Part shown: piece after piece, positions 54,331-63,784 of the stretch
Position numbering within the stretch: position 1 is the stretch's first letter
How the letters are laid out: each line of letters begins with the position of its first letter
NCBI RefSeq assembly: GCF_905163445.1
Contig: NC_053181.1
Coordinates: 8,308,001-8,372,000, forward strand
Source of the DNA: Pararge aegeria
Lineage: Eukaryota > Arthropoda > Insecta > Lepidoptera > Nymphalidae
Length of the DNA: 64,000 nt
Direction: 5' to 3'
Notes under the pieces: model-generated
The model's database searches: none
What the model saw: only the letters and a program-made list of their open reading frames with translations
What the model was told of the DNA's origin: nothing
Position numbers and translations under genes: made by a program

Positions 54331-55364
54331 TACAGTATAGGTACAGCTTACTTTGGTTATATACGGAAATACGCTTCGCCTGTTTTTGTTCTTTTTAATA
54401 CAATTATTTAACGTAAATTATATTCTTATTGTAAGATATGTCAAAAAATGTAATGGTATTGATACTACCAAATTGGTATCGAATGAAAACGGACATGAAT
54501 GACACATTTATTAAATAACCGGGTCTGCTCGAGATAGCTACGAAATCCCGTATGTTAACGATATATTTTTATCAAAAAAGCTACCATTTTTTTTATATTA
54601 TAATCAAGTGGTTTTGGGAGAAAATAATTCGTTGCGTTATTTATATAGGTTTACCAGAGAAGGTAGTCACAATACAACTCTGTTTATTTTCCCACTTTTA
54701 TATTTTCTGTGCCCGTTAGAAAGCCATTCAATACGTCAGAGTCTTGTTTTCCTGATTGCTATTTTATTGTTTCTTTACAGCAAGTGTTGGTTTTCAAGCG
54801 CAGTGGTAAGTGTATGGAGTGTAAAAATCTGGGGGTTGTTTCCATTAAGTTTACGATTCGTTTTTTTCAAATCCCACATTATACAAAACCTTTAAACTCA
54901 TCTTTAATCCAGTTCAATCCAATCATTCGAACCAGTTTCAAATTTTTGCGAGAACCAACACGCAGCAATGGATTTCTTTACACAATATGCACCTACCTAT
55001 AGATATTTGACACGGGCAAAATAAATTAGAGTCCCATTGTCTGAGTTTCCTTTGTTGAAAAGTTTGACAAAAAATCAATTCCATAATATTAAGGACCAAC
55101 ATTACATTGTTTTGTCCATTTTTAATGCATTATGAATTATTATTTATAACATTACAACTTGATTTACATCAATTTATGACGAAAAATAAAACTATACCTA
55201 CGCTTTCAGTGGTAAATCTTTTCCATATTATTTTATTTTTGAATCATATATTATATTTTGTTGCTTGCAACGACATAGTCGTAGTGCAGGGGGGGAGATA
55301 TGCATACTATTATTTTTTTCCGTTAGTAGGCTTTTGAGGATCATGATCATTTCTAGCACAACTA
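54331..55364. other. No gene recognised
   Basis: AT-rich. GTTTCTTTACAG (54770-54781) followed 25 nt later by CAGTG/GTAAGTG looks like a micro-exon, but the same bases also look like the A-box region of a SINE (AAGCGCAGTGGTAAGTG). Overlapping frames 54608-54895 and 54709-55002 have no motif. Confidence 0.4.
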
Positions 55365-55431
55365 GTAACATTCATTGTTCTGTCAAAACACAAATACAGC
55401 ATTTGGGTTTTGACAGAACAATGAATGTTAC
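55365..55431. repeat. Perfect 25-bp inverted repeat, 17-nt loop
   Basis: GTAACATTCATTGTTCTGTC + AAAAC at 55365-55389 and its exact reverse complement at 55407-55431. The arms show no mismatch, so the structure is young or maintained. No terminal duplications evident. Confidence 0.9.
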
Positions 55432-57689
55432 GAGCTATATTATTCCCGACTAGTCAAACAATAAGGGTTACACTTTTAAACTTCTATGATATTTATTGTA
55501 AACAAGCTGTTGATAGAAATATTGAGAAAGAGTAGGTACTTTAATATTATAGCAAAAGTTTAAGGTACAAAGCTAATGGTAACTGCAAAACCATCGCCTA
55601 TAATCAGAACAAAACTTCGAAGGGCATGGCAGGTAAGCCTCATGTGTATGTAATTACATCGGCAACCTCGCTCTTCAGAACACAGATGTATTGAAAATTC
55701 GTCTTTTAACATTTATGCCTAACCAACTAGGTTTGGGTTCATATATTGTAAAGAGTGAATTCTCCAAAAGACTGTTCACCTATAAGGCAACTTAAAACTA
55801 ATGACATTGTCATAAATAGTAAAGTTTTAATTGGCAACTAGGAAATTTTGTGTTTTAACATTGACAACAAATTTACGCAATGCGATCTTCATCACCAATA
55901 GCCTAAAACTTATTGGCAAGCAGGCTTGTTGTCAAAATTTACTTATTATTTCACTCCCGCGAAACTTGCAGGAAAAGCTATTATCTTGATTGTATATTTT
56001 TAAGGCTTCCATTTTATATAAAGCAGGGAAGTATCTTTATATAATAAGCTCTCCAAGAGTTTTCAAACCCTTCGAAAAGCAGCGACTAAAAATATATAAG
56101 ATTTATTTATGTTTAATATTTATTAAAGGCAGCCGAACGGTATAATATCATGTAGGATTCGTCTAACATTTATTGGATAAATATTTACACGTTACTTCAA
56201 TAGAAATAATTCTTTCAGACATAAAAATACAGTTATGACTTTCCTTATTTGTCATAAACATCTTATTTAATTTTATTGTTAATTATTTTACAAGGAGTAA
56301 CGTTCTTTGAAAGGGAAGTAAAGCTGGATTTTACGCTTACTCTACAGGAGTAACACGTTTCATTCCTACTGGTTCGGTTGCAGTCATGAGGGGTTTTTTC
56401 AACTGAGATCAGATAGGGTGCAGACCTCGAGCCTTGGCCTCCTTGCCCAGGCATTTCCTCACAGGTAGCTTCCTGGGTGCTTCTATTTCAGCTTGAGAGG
56501 CCAAGGTTACGCCCATATAGTGACGGCGTAAATCTTCTTGACAGTAGATATTCCAATGTCAGTGTTACTATTACCGCTTTAAACAACACGACTAAATCGC
56601 ATAATCGCTCTTAACTCAGGAAATCGAGCAGTATAAACCCGATTTGTATTCTAATTTACAAGCTATAATAACTAGCAGCAAGTCGGATGTGCTGTAAACT
56701 TCATGGTATTTTTATGAACACCATAGTAAGCGTTTTGAGGGTGCAATGCGTTCCATCTTTAACTCACAATGCCCATATACAACACGTGTGTTATTTGATA
56801 AAATAAATTAATCAATACTTATTAACGAGGTTTCCTACAAGCAAGCGTGTGGCACACGCGAGAGTAAAATGATTGTTAAATTATAACTGCTGATGTTCTA
56901 AACAAGCTGATGAACATCTGTTTTTGCCGGCTTTTTCTGAGTAGAATGTGATTTCCGAATCGGTAGTAGAGTCACAATAAACAGTCGGATTTGACATACA
57001 AAAGTTGCTCATGGTAAATAGGTAACAGAAGTTGCTGAATAAACCAAAATGAGGGTTATGAGGCAACAGAACACTTTTGCTAGGAATTAAATCGTATCAC
57101 TATAAAACAGTTATAATACTAACATACTGATGCTAGTTATATACCATGCCCTTGGCCGTGATATCCAATGTCAACCAACAATCGCAATCTACCTACTATT
57201 ATTTGCGGTTTTATTATTGGCACTAAACGAACGAAACAGTATTTTTTTTTTATTATGTTGACAATAGGTAGTATGAGAGCTTCAACTAAATACCCATTTC
57301 TTTAAACTATATAAATATTTATATTCTTGAATCGTAAATTGTTTGCTATTACATATTTTGATACTTTAAATATAGTGCGTCATATTATTTTTAAGTTTTT
57401 TTCCAACCCCTCAACCTATTATATCAGGCTAACACTCTCCGGACTGCACACTCCAGCCCACTCCTGTATGAGATTTGTACCCTCACAATCGCATAATGGT
57501 TTACCAAAATTATAACACAACAGTATTGTTACTAGGTGGCGCTCTTTCAATTGTATAGAAACCGAAGTTAATTTTCACGCGATCGAATAAGCAAACATGA
57601 GTAGAAAATAGCATGATCACTTGGAAAAGTATCCGTGAAACGTTCTCACGAGATTTAAAAAATACATACTCTGTTGGCTATGTTTCACG
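55432..57689. other. No gene recognised
   Basis: Long AT-rich stretch. At 56290-56540 composition rises; the minus frame 56263-56454 contains 'CNRTSRNETCYSC', a Cys pattern insufficient to call a zinc knuckle. Nothing else can be supported. Confidence 0.4.
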
Positions 57690-57785
57690 GGTATACTGTT
57701 CTTGACAAAATTTGGCATGGAGATAGCTTACAAACATTTTATCCCGGGAAAACAAATGGTTTCCGCACGATTTTTAAAAACCGAA
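57690..57785 (+). repeat. Helitron-type interior fragment
   Basis: ACATTTTATCCCGGGAAAAC, AAATGGTTTCCGCACGATTT, TTAAAAACCGAA is a block I associate with the region just before the CGAAGTCGCGGGC end of some lepidopteran elements. No end is present here. Confidence 0.45.
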
Positions 57786-58079
57786 TCAAACAATGACAAC
57801 AACTGGTCTATTATATCTAGAAAAAATAAGAAAATCCCCTGCTATCATTTACAATATAAATAGTTATATAGATTACAATTTAAATTATTAAGTATCAAGC
57901 AAGGGTCGGGATACGAAATTATAAGGCACGTGTGAAGAACTTACTCGTATATTTTGAGTTCACTTAGAATTACGTGACAGTCAAAAATAGAGTCCCTACT
58001 CCCTAGATATCGTCCCACGCAGTGGAAGCACGTACTTTTGGTTTCACTAGTATGGTTCCTAACTACAGCGTCCAGCAAG

Positions 58080-58274
58080 TGTCTCCGAGAGGAAAGCGTT
58101 TGTTGAAGCTCTGCAGGCAGGTACCGTTAGGGTTTAACAATGATTTTCGATTTTCGGATGGACACTTGCCGATAACCACCTGAGGGGTTGCTACGACGTC
58201 ACCGGGGGAGTGGGGCGAGCGCGAAAGCTCGCCATGACAAGAGCTCCAGGGCTCGACAACATCGGGTGGGGATT
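58080..58274 (+). pseudogene. LINE N-terminal RT-linker fragment
   Basis: Around 58205-58268 the plus strand reads 'GVGRARKLAMTRAPGLDNIG', matching the 'xxKAPGxDGI' box that begins the RT domain of R1/jockey-type LINEs. The upstream part is degenerate. The sequence is cut exactly by the inverted-repeat element at 58277. Confidence 0.55.
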
Positions 58275-58276
58275 TA

Positions 58277-58854
58277 GTCTAGTCGACAAGTTGAAAATGG
58301 TACAAAATAGAGATACTGCTCTTAAAATTATGTGCGATAGCTCATTTAATCCGGAATGACGTCTAGAAAAATGTTCCGAAAGCGTGTATTAGCACATAAA
58401 AAAATGCAAAAGTTATAAACAATTAAAGATGAAAAGAAAATGGCATTTCGTTTTTTGCCAATATTTAATAAACTATTAATATTTAAGAAATTTCAAAAAG
58501 ATTCTGAAAGAGGAGGAAATTTCCAATAAAAAACTCCTGACTCCCGGAACTCTATCTCCATTATTTATAATTTTAATTTAACGCTGAAAATAGGTCTGCG
58601 CGTGACATTTTTATAATGCGCGCGTGGCGTCAAAAGCGAGTACGGCACATTAATTAATTTATTTAAAGTATTGAATTTTTTTTTTAAATTTGAAAAAAAA
58701 ATATTTAATTGTTTAAAACTTTTGCATTTTTTTATGTGCCAATACACGCTTTTGGCACATTTTTCTAGACGTCATTCCGGATTAAATGAGCTATCGCACA
58801 TAATTTTAAGAGCAGTATCTCTATTTTGCACCATTTTCAACTTGTCGACTAGAC
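58277..58854. mobile_element. 578-bp element with 150-bp terminal inverted repeats
   Basis: Left arm 58277-58426 and right arm 58705-58854 are reverse complements with about five mismatches by eye (ends GTCTAGTCGACAAGTTGAAA). The flanking bases are TA on both sides, the target duplication expected of Tc1/mariner-type transposition; alternatively a 3-bp ATT flank if the ends are extended. The 278-bp interior has no open frame of note (58565-58747 (-) and 58671-58940 (+) are AT-rich and span arm sequence). It is a non-autonomous element inserted into the LINE fragment. Confidence 0.85.
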
Positions 58855-59752
58855 TAATTACTAACAATGATTGGCCGCGGCACCAACTCGTACTAGTGGG
58901 AAAACGTCTCTTTAGCGCGAATCACATTTCACGCAACTAGCACTAACGCCATCTAGTGTTAGCGCGGGTCAATATTGCGTTTTATTGTAATGTTACAGAA
59001 TTATTATTTTTCATAAAACTGTCAAAATATACAAGTACCTACTTACCGTTATAGATACCCGTATTCTATTATCCTTGTGGTAACGTAATTACATGAATGG
59101 ACGGCTGTGAAAACAATCATTCCCTCCATTTATTAGTAGCTAAGCAAAAGCATAATAATATTTCACATACTGTTTTGTAATTAAATATATTATGGTGAGA
59201 CTCATAAAGAGGTTACCCGTAACGCCTTGTATGTACAGAAAATGTATTAGCAGAATTTTCGAAGTAAAATAACATTGCTAATTTACAAAAAAATAAGGGT
59301 TCGTCTAAATGGCCCATTTTCTTGCTTACTGAACTTAGACACTTTCAAAACTTTGTTAAGGACAGTCTCCTAAGAACATTTTCGTATAGCTACAGAAGTT
59401 AGGATAGCTTTAATTACCCTGCCAATAATACACCCTGCGAACTAACTGTAGGTAGATTACCTTGACCCACAGTTATTATTTAGTTCGCTCAAAAATGTAA
59501 GCACTCTTTATAAATGAGGCCGCCGGCTCTGGAGAAAGGGAAGTTCCAGCTACTTTAAAGAATGTACACCTACAGTGCATATTGATGCATCGCGATTCGG
59601 AAGATTTAAATGATATATTATACGAGTATATAACATTTTGTTCCATTGTTGTTAATTACTCTCGAGCTTCGTTCGAAGATATTAGCAATGTACACATTGT
59701 AGTTTCACGTTAGGCTCGCCGTTTCGCACTTTATTTCGGAGGTAGGTAGGAA
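58855..59752. other. No gene recognised
   Basis: AT-rich to average. CTAACGCCATCTAGTGTTAG near 58943 is a small imperfect palindrome. The 5' boundary of the DIRS-like element lies somewhere between here and 59880 and cannot be placed without another copy. Confidence 0.4.
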
Positions 59753-59773
59753 AAAAAAAAAAAAAAAAAAAAA
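59753..59773 (+). repeat. A(21-22) homopolymer
   Basis: An uninterrupted A run after GGTAGGTAGG, about 120 bp before the gag start of the DIRS-like element. It may be the poly-A of an unrelated insertion or simple slippage. Confidence 0.95.
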
Positions 59774-59892
59774 TTATGTTACACCACCTGCCACGATCAT
59801 GTCATTCACAGTTTAGTGCATCGCTGTTTCGTACGTTTTTAAATATAAATTAGTGTTTTCTTTGAGATAAGGATTGTTTTTAAGAGTTTATC

Positions 59893-60043
59893 ATGCCGAA
59901 AAGGAAGAAAGATAGAAGTGACGATTGTGATTTCGATTATTTAGCGAAAAAGTTAAGAAAAATAGAACGTAAAATATCAAGAAAGCGAGGACGCCGTACA
60001 TTGTCGTCGGATAGCGATAACATGTCGCTGCAAGACCCGAACA
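59893..60043 (+). CDS. DIRS gag-like ORF, exon 1
   Basis: ATG at 59893 opens MPKRKKDRSDDCDFDYLAKK and then a basic, helical segment (LRKIERKISRKRGRR) and an acidic Ser/Asp patch (LSSDSDN) ending LQDPN. This matches the layout of DIRS-family gag N-termini. Without splicing it ends at TAA 60049-60051 after 52 codons. With the donor at 60044 (AACA/GTAAGT) the codon AGT is split 1+2 across the intron and the frame continues in exon 2. I prefer the spliced reading. Confidence 0.7.
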
Positions 60044-60303
60044 GTAAGTAATTATTTTTAACTTTTAATAAAAGATGTGATTGCTTGCAAGTTGCAATGA
60101 ATATTCAGACATAGGTATCACAATTAGGTTGCGTGTATCTCAAATAGGAATTACACATATATACCTACCTTTAAAATAGGGTTGCGTGTTTCTCATATCG
60201 GAGTCTCACATACACCCATATTGTACAGGTTTGCGTGTTTCTCGTACCGGAGTCTCACATACACCCTTATTGTAAATAACCGAAGCAAATTTTCGCTTCA
60301 CAG
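60044..60303 (+). other. Predicted 260-nt GT-AG intron in gag
   Basis: Donor GTAAGTAATT at 60044 and acceptor ATTTTCGCTTCACAG/GT at 60303. Removing it joins exon 1 to the long downstream gag frame in phase. The intron body holds three imperfect tandem copies of a unit of about 50 bp starting GGTTGCGTG or GGTTTGCG (60127, 60180, 60228; GTTTCTC, CGGAGTCTCACATACACCC). A retrotransposon with an intron needs an unspliced genomic RNA as well as spliced mRNA. Confidence 0.6.
60127..60277 (+). repeat. Three tandem copies of an approx. 50-bp unit
   Basis: GGTTGCGTGTATCTCAAATA at 60127, GGTTGCGTGTTTCTCATATC at 60180 and GGTTTGCGTGTTTCTCGTAC at 60228, spacings 53 and 48-49. The second and third copies share GGAGTCTCACATACACCC; the first is more diverged. 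Confidence 0.85.
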
Positions 60304-61342
60304 GTAGCGAACCGATCGCCGCCATTGAGGTTGATGTCACAGAACCTCAAGAATGCTGCTCTTATTGGAACGAACCCTTGGAACAGAGCAATGGGAATAC
60401 CCACCATTCTGACGTTACTGATACGGTTGCAACAGCGGCTGCTCCTGTAGCCAGCGCATCACCGCAGCTCCAGCCCCCAAATGACCCAGTTACTGCTAAT
60501 GAATTGATAGTTGCTCTGCCGGATGCACAAACAGAGCCTACATTAAACCCAGAACTAATGAGTATTTTAGGAGAGGATCCAACCACCGTCAAAGAATATG
60601 GTGATAATATACAAAAAGACTTAGCTGTTAGGTTAAGTCACATAAGTAGTTACTACTGGGTTAAGCAAAGAAAACCGAAAAGAGCTAAGAGATAGATATT
60701 TAGCTCCGGCTAATTGCAAATTAATAAAAGCGCCGGCACTGCACGCCGAAATTCGTGCATCCCTGGCAGATAGTCAAGCAAAACGTGATAAAGGGATAGA
60801 AAATAAGCAAGTATCAACCGCCTCTGCGCTGTCATCACTCTGCGCAGCTATTACCTTACTCTTGTCCTCCACTGAGGCAAAGCAAGAGCTGCTCAAACTA
60901 TTAATGGATACGGCTCGAATCCTAGGAGATATTCAACACAGTGACTCAGTGCTTAGGAGATTTTTTATTCTCAGTACTGTTAAAAAAGAATTAAAAGAGC
61001 AGCTGGAGAAGACCAAAATTGATGAGTTGCTGTTTGGTAATAATTTATCTGAAGGCTTTAAGGTCGGCTAAAATTATCAACAAGTCTGGCGCAGATATAA
61101 GATTATCAGCAAGGCCAGGAGCACAAAAGCCCGCAACTCCCGCAGCTGCAGCTATCACTAGGCAGCCTTTAAACTACCGGGCGCCCCTCACGAGTCAGCG
61201 CGCGCCGCCACACCAAGCGGCAGCGAGGGGCTTTCGGCCAACAGCGCGACATCAGACGGTGAGGCGGACGACGACGTCGACGCAGCACGCCGCTGCCTCG
61301 AAGACGTCATTGCATCAGCAGCCTTCACGACACAGGCGATAG
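60304..61342 (+). pseudogene. DIRS gag-like ORF, exon 2 with two frameshifts
   Basis: Frame one (60304 to about 60650) gives 'SEPIAAIEVDVTEPQECC', a Pro/Ala-rich linker, then 'EPTLNPELMSILGEDPTTVK' and 'GDNIQKDLAVRLSHI', a recognisable DIRS gag core. Near 60645-60660 the reading must shift to the next frame to continue 'GLSKENRKELRDRYLAPANC', 'KLIKAPALHAEIRASL', 'ALSSLCAAITLLLSS' and 'EQLEKTKIDELLFGNNLSEG'. A second shift near 61055-61065 leads to 'AKIINKSGADIRLSARPG' and an Arg/Gln/Ala-rich basic C-terminus ending at TAG (61340-61342). Without splicing and shifts no protein of family length can be made. The basic tail overlaps an open frame of pol (61144-61380). Confidence 0.75.
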
Positions 61343-62870
61343 AAACGGTAAAACCGGCAGGCCGCTTGACTTATTTCTTCATAAGAAGTTCATAAGAATT
61401 CATAAGAATTCAAGGAAATATTTACGTTTTCAATGGGATCGCAATCTTTACGAATTCAATGTTTTACCATTCGGATTGAATACAGCTCCTTCCGTATTTA
61501 CTAAGATTCTTAAACCTGTTGCAAAACTATTGAGATCCATGGGATACGTGTCTACCATTTATTTAGATGATTTATTTTTAGTCGGGCAATCTTATAATAA
61601 CTGTTTACAGAACTTGTCCGATACAAGATCATTACTAGAATCTTTAGGATTTATAATTAATAAAGATAAAAGTGTATTTACGCCTCAACAATCCTGTAAA
61701 TATTTGGGTTTTATTATAGATTCCAAAAAATTTGAAATAAAATTACCTGACAATAAGAGATATAAAATAAAAAATGAAATATTAAAATTTAAAAGCTTAA
61801 AAAGGTGTAAAATAAGAGAATTTGCTCGGTTTTTGGGATTACTCACCTCCGCGTGCCAAGCTGTAGATTACGGCTGGCTATACACTAAGGATTTTGAGCG
61901 CTGTAAATATCTGAATCTAAGGGAAGATGAAAACTATGACAGGTTCATGACAATACCAAACAATTTAACATGGGTGTTTGATTGGTGGCTAAGCATTATT
62001 GATTATGCTATGTGTAAAATAAAAGGTGACACTTATGCTATGGAAATATTTACTGATGCCTCAACAACGGGTTGGAGGACCTCCTGTGGTGAGGATACCG
62101 CTTGTGGGCCATGGAGTGAACAAGAACGGCAATTACATATAAATTACTTGGAATTACTTGCAGCCTTTTTAGGACTTAAATATTTTGCAAATAACCTCCA
62201 AAATTGTTAAATTTTACTTCGTATTGATAATACGACTGCAATATCTTATGTAAATAGAATGGGGGGCATCCAGTTTCCACATTTAACAGGGATAACACAG
62301 CAATTATGGATATGGTGCGAAATACGTAAAATAACGGTCCATGCTGATTATATTCGCAGTTCGGACAATAAAATCGCGGATGCAGAATCGCGAAGAACGC
62401 ATCCTGATATTGAGTGGGAGTTATCAAACAACGCTTATATTACAATTACAACGATGTTTGGTATACCCTCTATAGATTTGTTTGCGAGTAGGATAAATCA
62501 CAAATGTGACACATACGTTTCGTGGTATAAAGATCCGGATGCCTTTGCAATCAACGCGTTTACTATATCGTGGAGTGATTTTTTCTTTTACGCGTTTCCG
62601 CCAATTGCTATTGTCCTTAAGACCTTGCGAAAAATAATTAACGAAAAGGGAACAGGGATTGTGGTGGTGCCTCAATGGCCAACACAACCGTGGTACCCAC
62701 TCTACAAGAAACTTCTGACATCAAAACCATTGATTTTAAACTCACAGGATAATTTGATAATTTCTCATTGTAGCGATCGCGCAGTACACCGACAGATTAC
62801 CCTGGTTGTAGGGATTTTATCCGGACTGCGCTACTCCAAAGAGGAATCCCTCAGTCATCCATCCCAGTGA
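61144..62870 (+). pseudogene. DIRS pol: RT (N-terminally deleted), RNase H, methyltransferase-like
   Basis: A leader in the frame overlapping gag ends 'VKPAGRLTYFF' (61345-61380), the start of the family's RT region. A junction of TTCATAAGAA tandem repeats then jumps, with a frame change, to 'IHKNSRKYLRFQWDRNLYEF' and 'NVLPFGLNTAPSVFTKI' (RT box B). Everything between, including the first catalytic Asp box, is missing. Box C is YLDD at 61560-61571. RNase H follows: 'EIFTDASTTGW' and 'INYLELLAA' supply D and E, then a TAA stop (62208-62210), then 'RIDNTTAISYVNRMGG' and 'SSDNKIADAESRR' in the same frame supply the remaining Asp residues. The C-terminal part ('IPSIDLFASRINHKCD', 'YVSWYKDPDAFAINAF', 'VVPQWPTQPWYPLYKKLL') corresponds to the methyltransferase-like domain of DIRS/PAT elements. 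It ends at TGA 62868-62870. Confidence 0.85.
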
Positions 62871-63784
62871 TGCTGGCGTCGCTTGCAGACAATACACTCA
62901 AACAGTATGACATTTGTTTTAAAAAATGGTTTACCTACTGTCAAGATAATGATTTACATATTTATAATGCCTCGATTACGAATGTTTTGAGTTTTCTATC
63001 TTATAATTTTGATTCAAATGCTAGATACGGAACAATAAACACTTGTAGATCTGCTCTTTCATTATTGTTAGGTCAGGATGTAGTTAACAATGATTTAACT
63101 AAGAGATACCTAAGAGGAGTTTTTCGTTTACGACCTACATTGCCTAAATATAATCTAACATGGAATACTGAGCAAGTTTTAGATTATTTATCTAATTGGT
63201 ACCCCAATGAAAATCTAAAACTCGATCAATTGAGCAAAAAATTAATCACCCTGATGGCTCTGGTTACAGCTCACAGAATTCAAACACTTTCTTTGATAGA
63301 TATAAATAATATTAATTTCACAAGTTCCGAAGTAATAATAAAAATTCCAGACTTCATTAAGACTTCATGGTTGGGTGCTTTACAGCCAATATTACACTTA
63401 CCTTTCTTTTCACAAAGATCACAAATATGTCCTGCGAATGCTTTGAAACTATATTGTGAAAGAACCAAGGACTTACGAAAAGATGTAAATACATTGTTCA
63501 TTTCATTCCGAAAACCTCATGGGAAAGTCACTTCTCAAACATTGAGTAGGTGGATCAAAAGTACCTTAAATTTGTGTGGGATAGACACATCCATATTTAC
63601 TGCCTACAGTACTAGGCATGCATCGACTTCCAAAGCCTTCAGGGCAGGAGTGAGTATAGATATTATTAGAAATACTGCAGGGTGGAGCTCAAATTCCTTA
63701 GTTTTCGCAAAATACTACAATAGAATAGTATCTAATGAGAATTGTTCATATAGAGTATTTGCCAGGAACGTATTAAATACTTAA
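62870..63784 (+). CDS. DIRS tyrosine recombinase, open reading frame intact
   Basis: 304 codons from ATG 62870, which overlaps the pol stop as TGATG; an in-frame GTG just upstream is less likely. Residues 1-100 form an N-terminal core-binding region (ADNTLKQYDICFKKWFTYC). The catalytic part has Arg136 in 'LVTAHRIQTLSL', then 'YSTRHASTSKAFRAG' where Tyr246 stands in place of the usual His of HxxR (Arg249 is present), 'AGWSSNS' (Trp272 at the H/W position) and the nucleophile region 'FAKYYNR' (Tyr282/Tyr283). In this class the enzyme is thought to insert a circular cDNA by site-specific strand exchange. Length and motif order fit the family. The TAC codon at 63605 differs from CAC by one transition, so the change may be inactivating. 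No stop or frameshift interrupts it. Confidence 0.85.
   Translation: MLASLADNTLKQYDICFKKWFTYCQDNDLHIYNASITNVLSFLSYNFDSNARYGTINTCRSALSLLLGQDVVNNDLTKRYLRGVFRLRPTLPKYNLTWNTEQVLDYLSNWYPNENLKLDQLSKKLITLMALVTAHRIQTLSLIDINNINFTSSEVIIKIPDFIKTSWLGALQPILHLPFFSQRSQICPANALKLYCERTKDLRKDVNTLFISFRKPHGKVTSQTLSRWIKSTLNLCGIDTSIFTAYSTRHASTSKAFRAGVSIDIIRNTAGWSSNSLVFAKYYNRIVSNENCSYRVFARNVLNT

Noticed and set aside
54770..54812. 25-nt micro-exon between TTTCTTTACAG and GTAAGTG
   Set aside because: The same bases fit a decayed SINE A-box region, and no partner exons are visible.
56263..56454. Zinc-knuckle gag on the minus strand
   Set aside because: The Cys spacing (C-N-R..., C-Y-S-C) does not give CX2CX4HX4C and no other retroelement motif is nearby.
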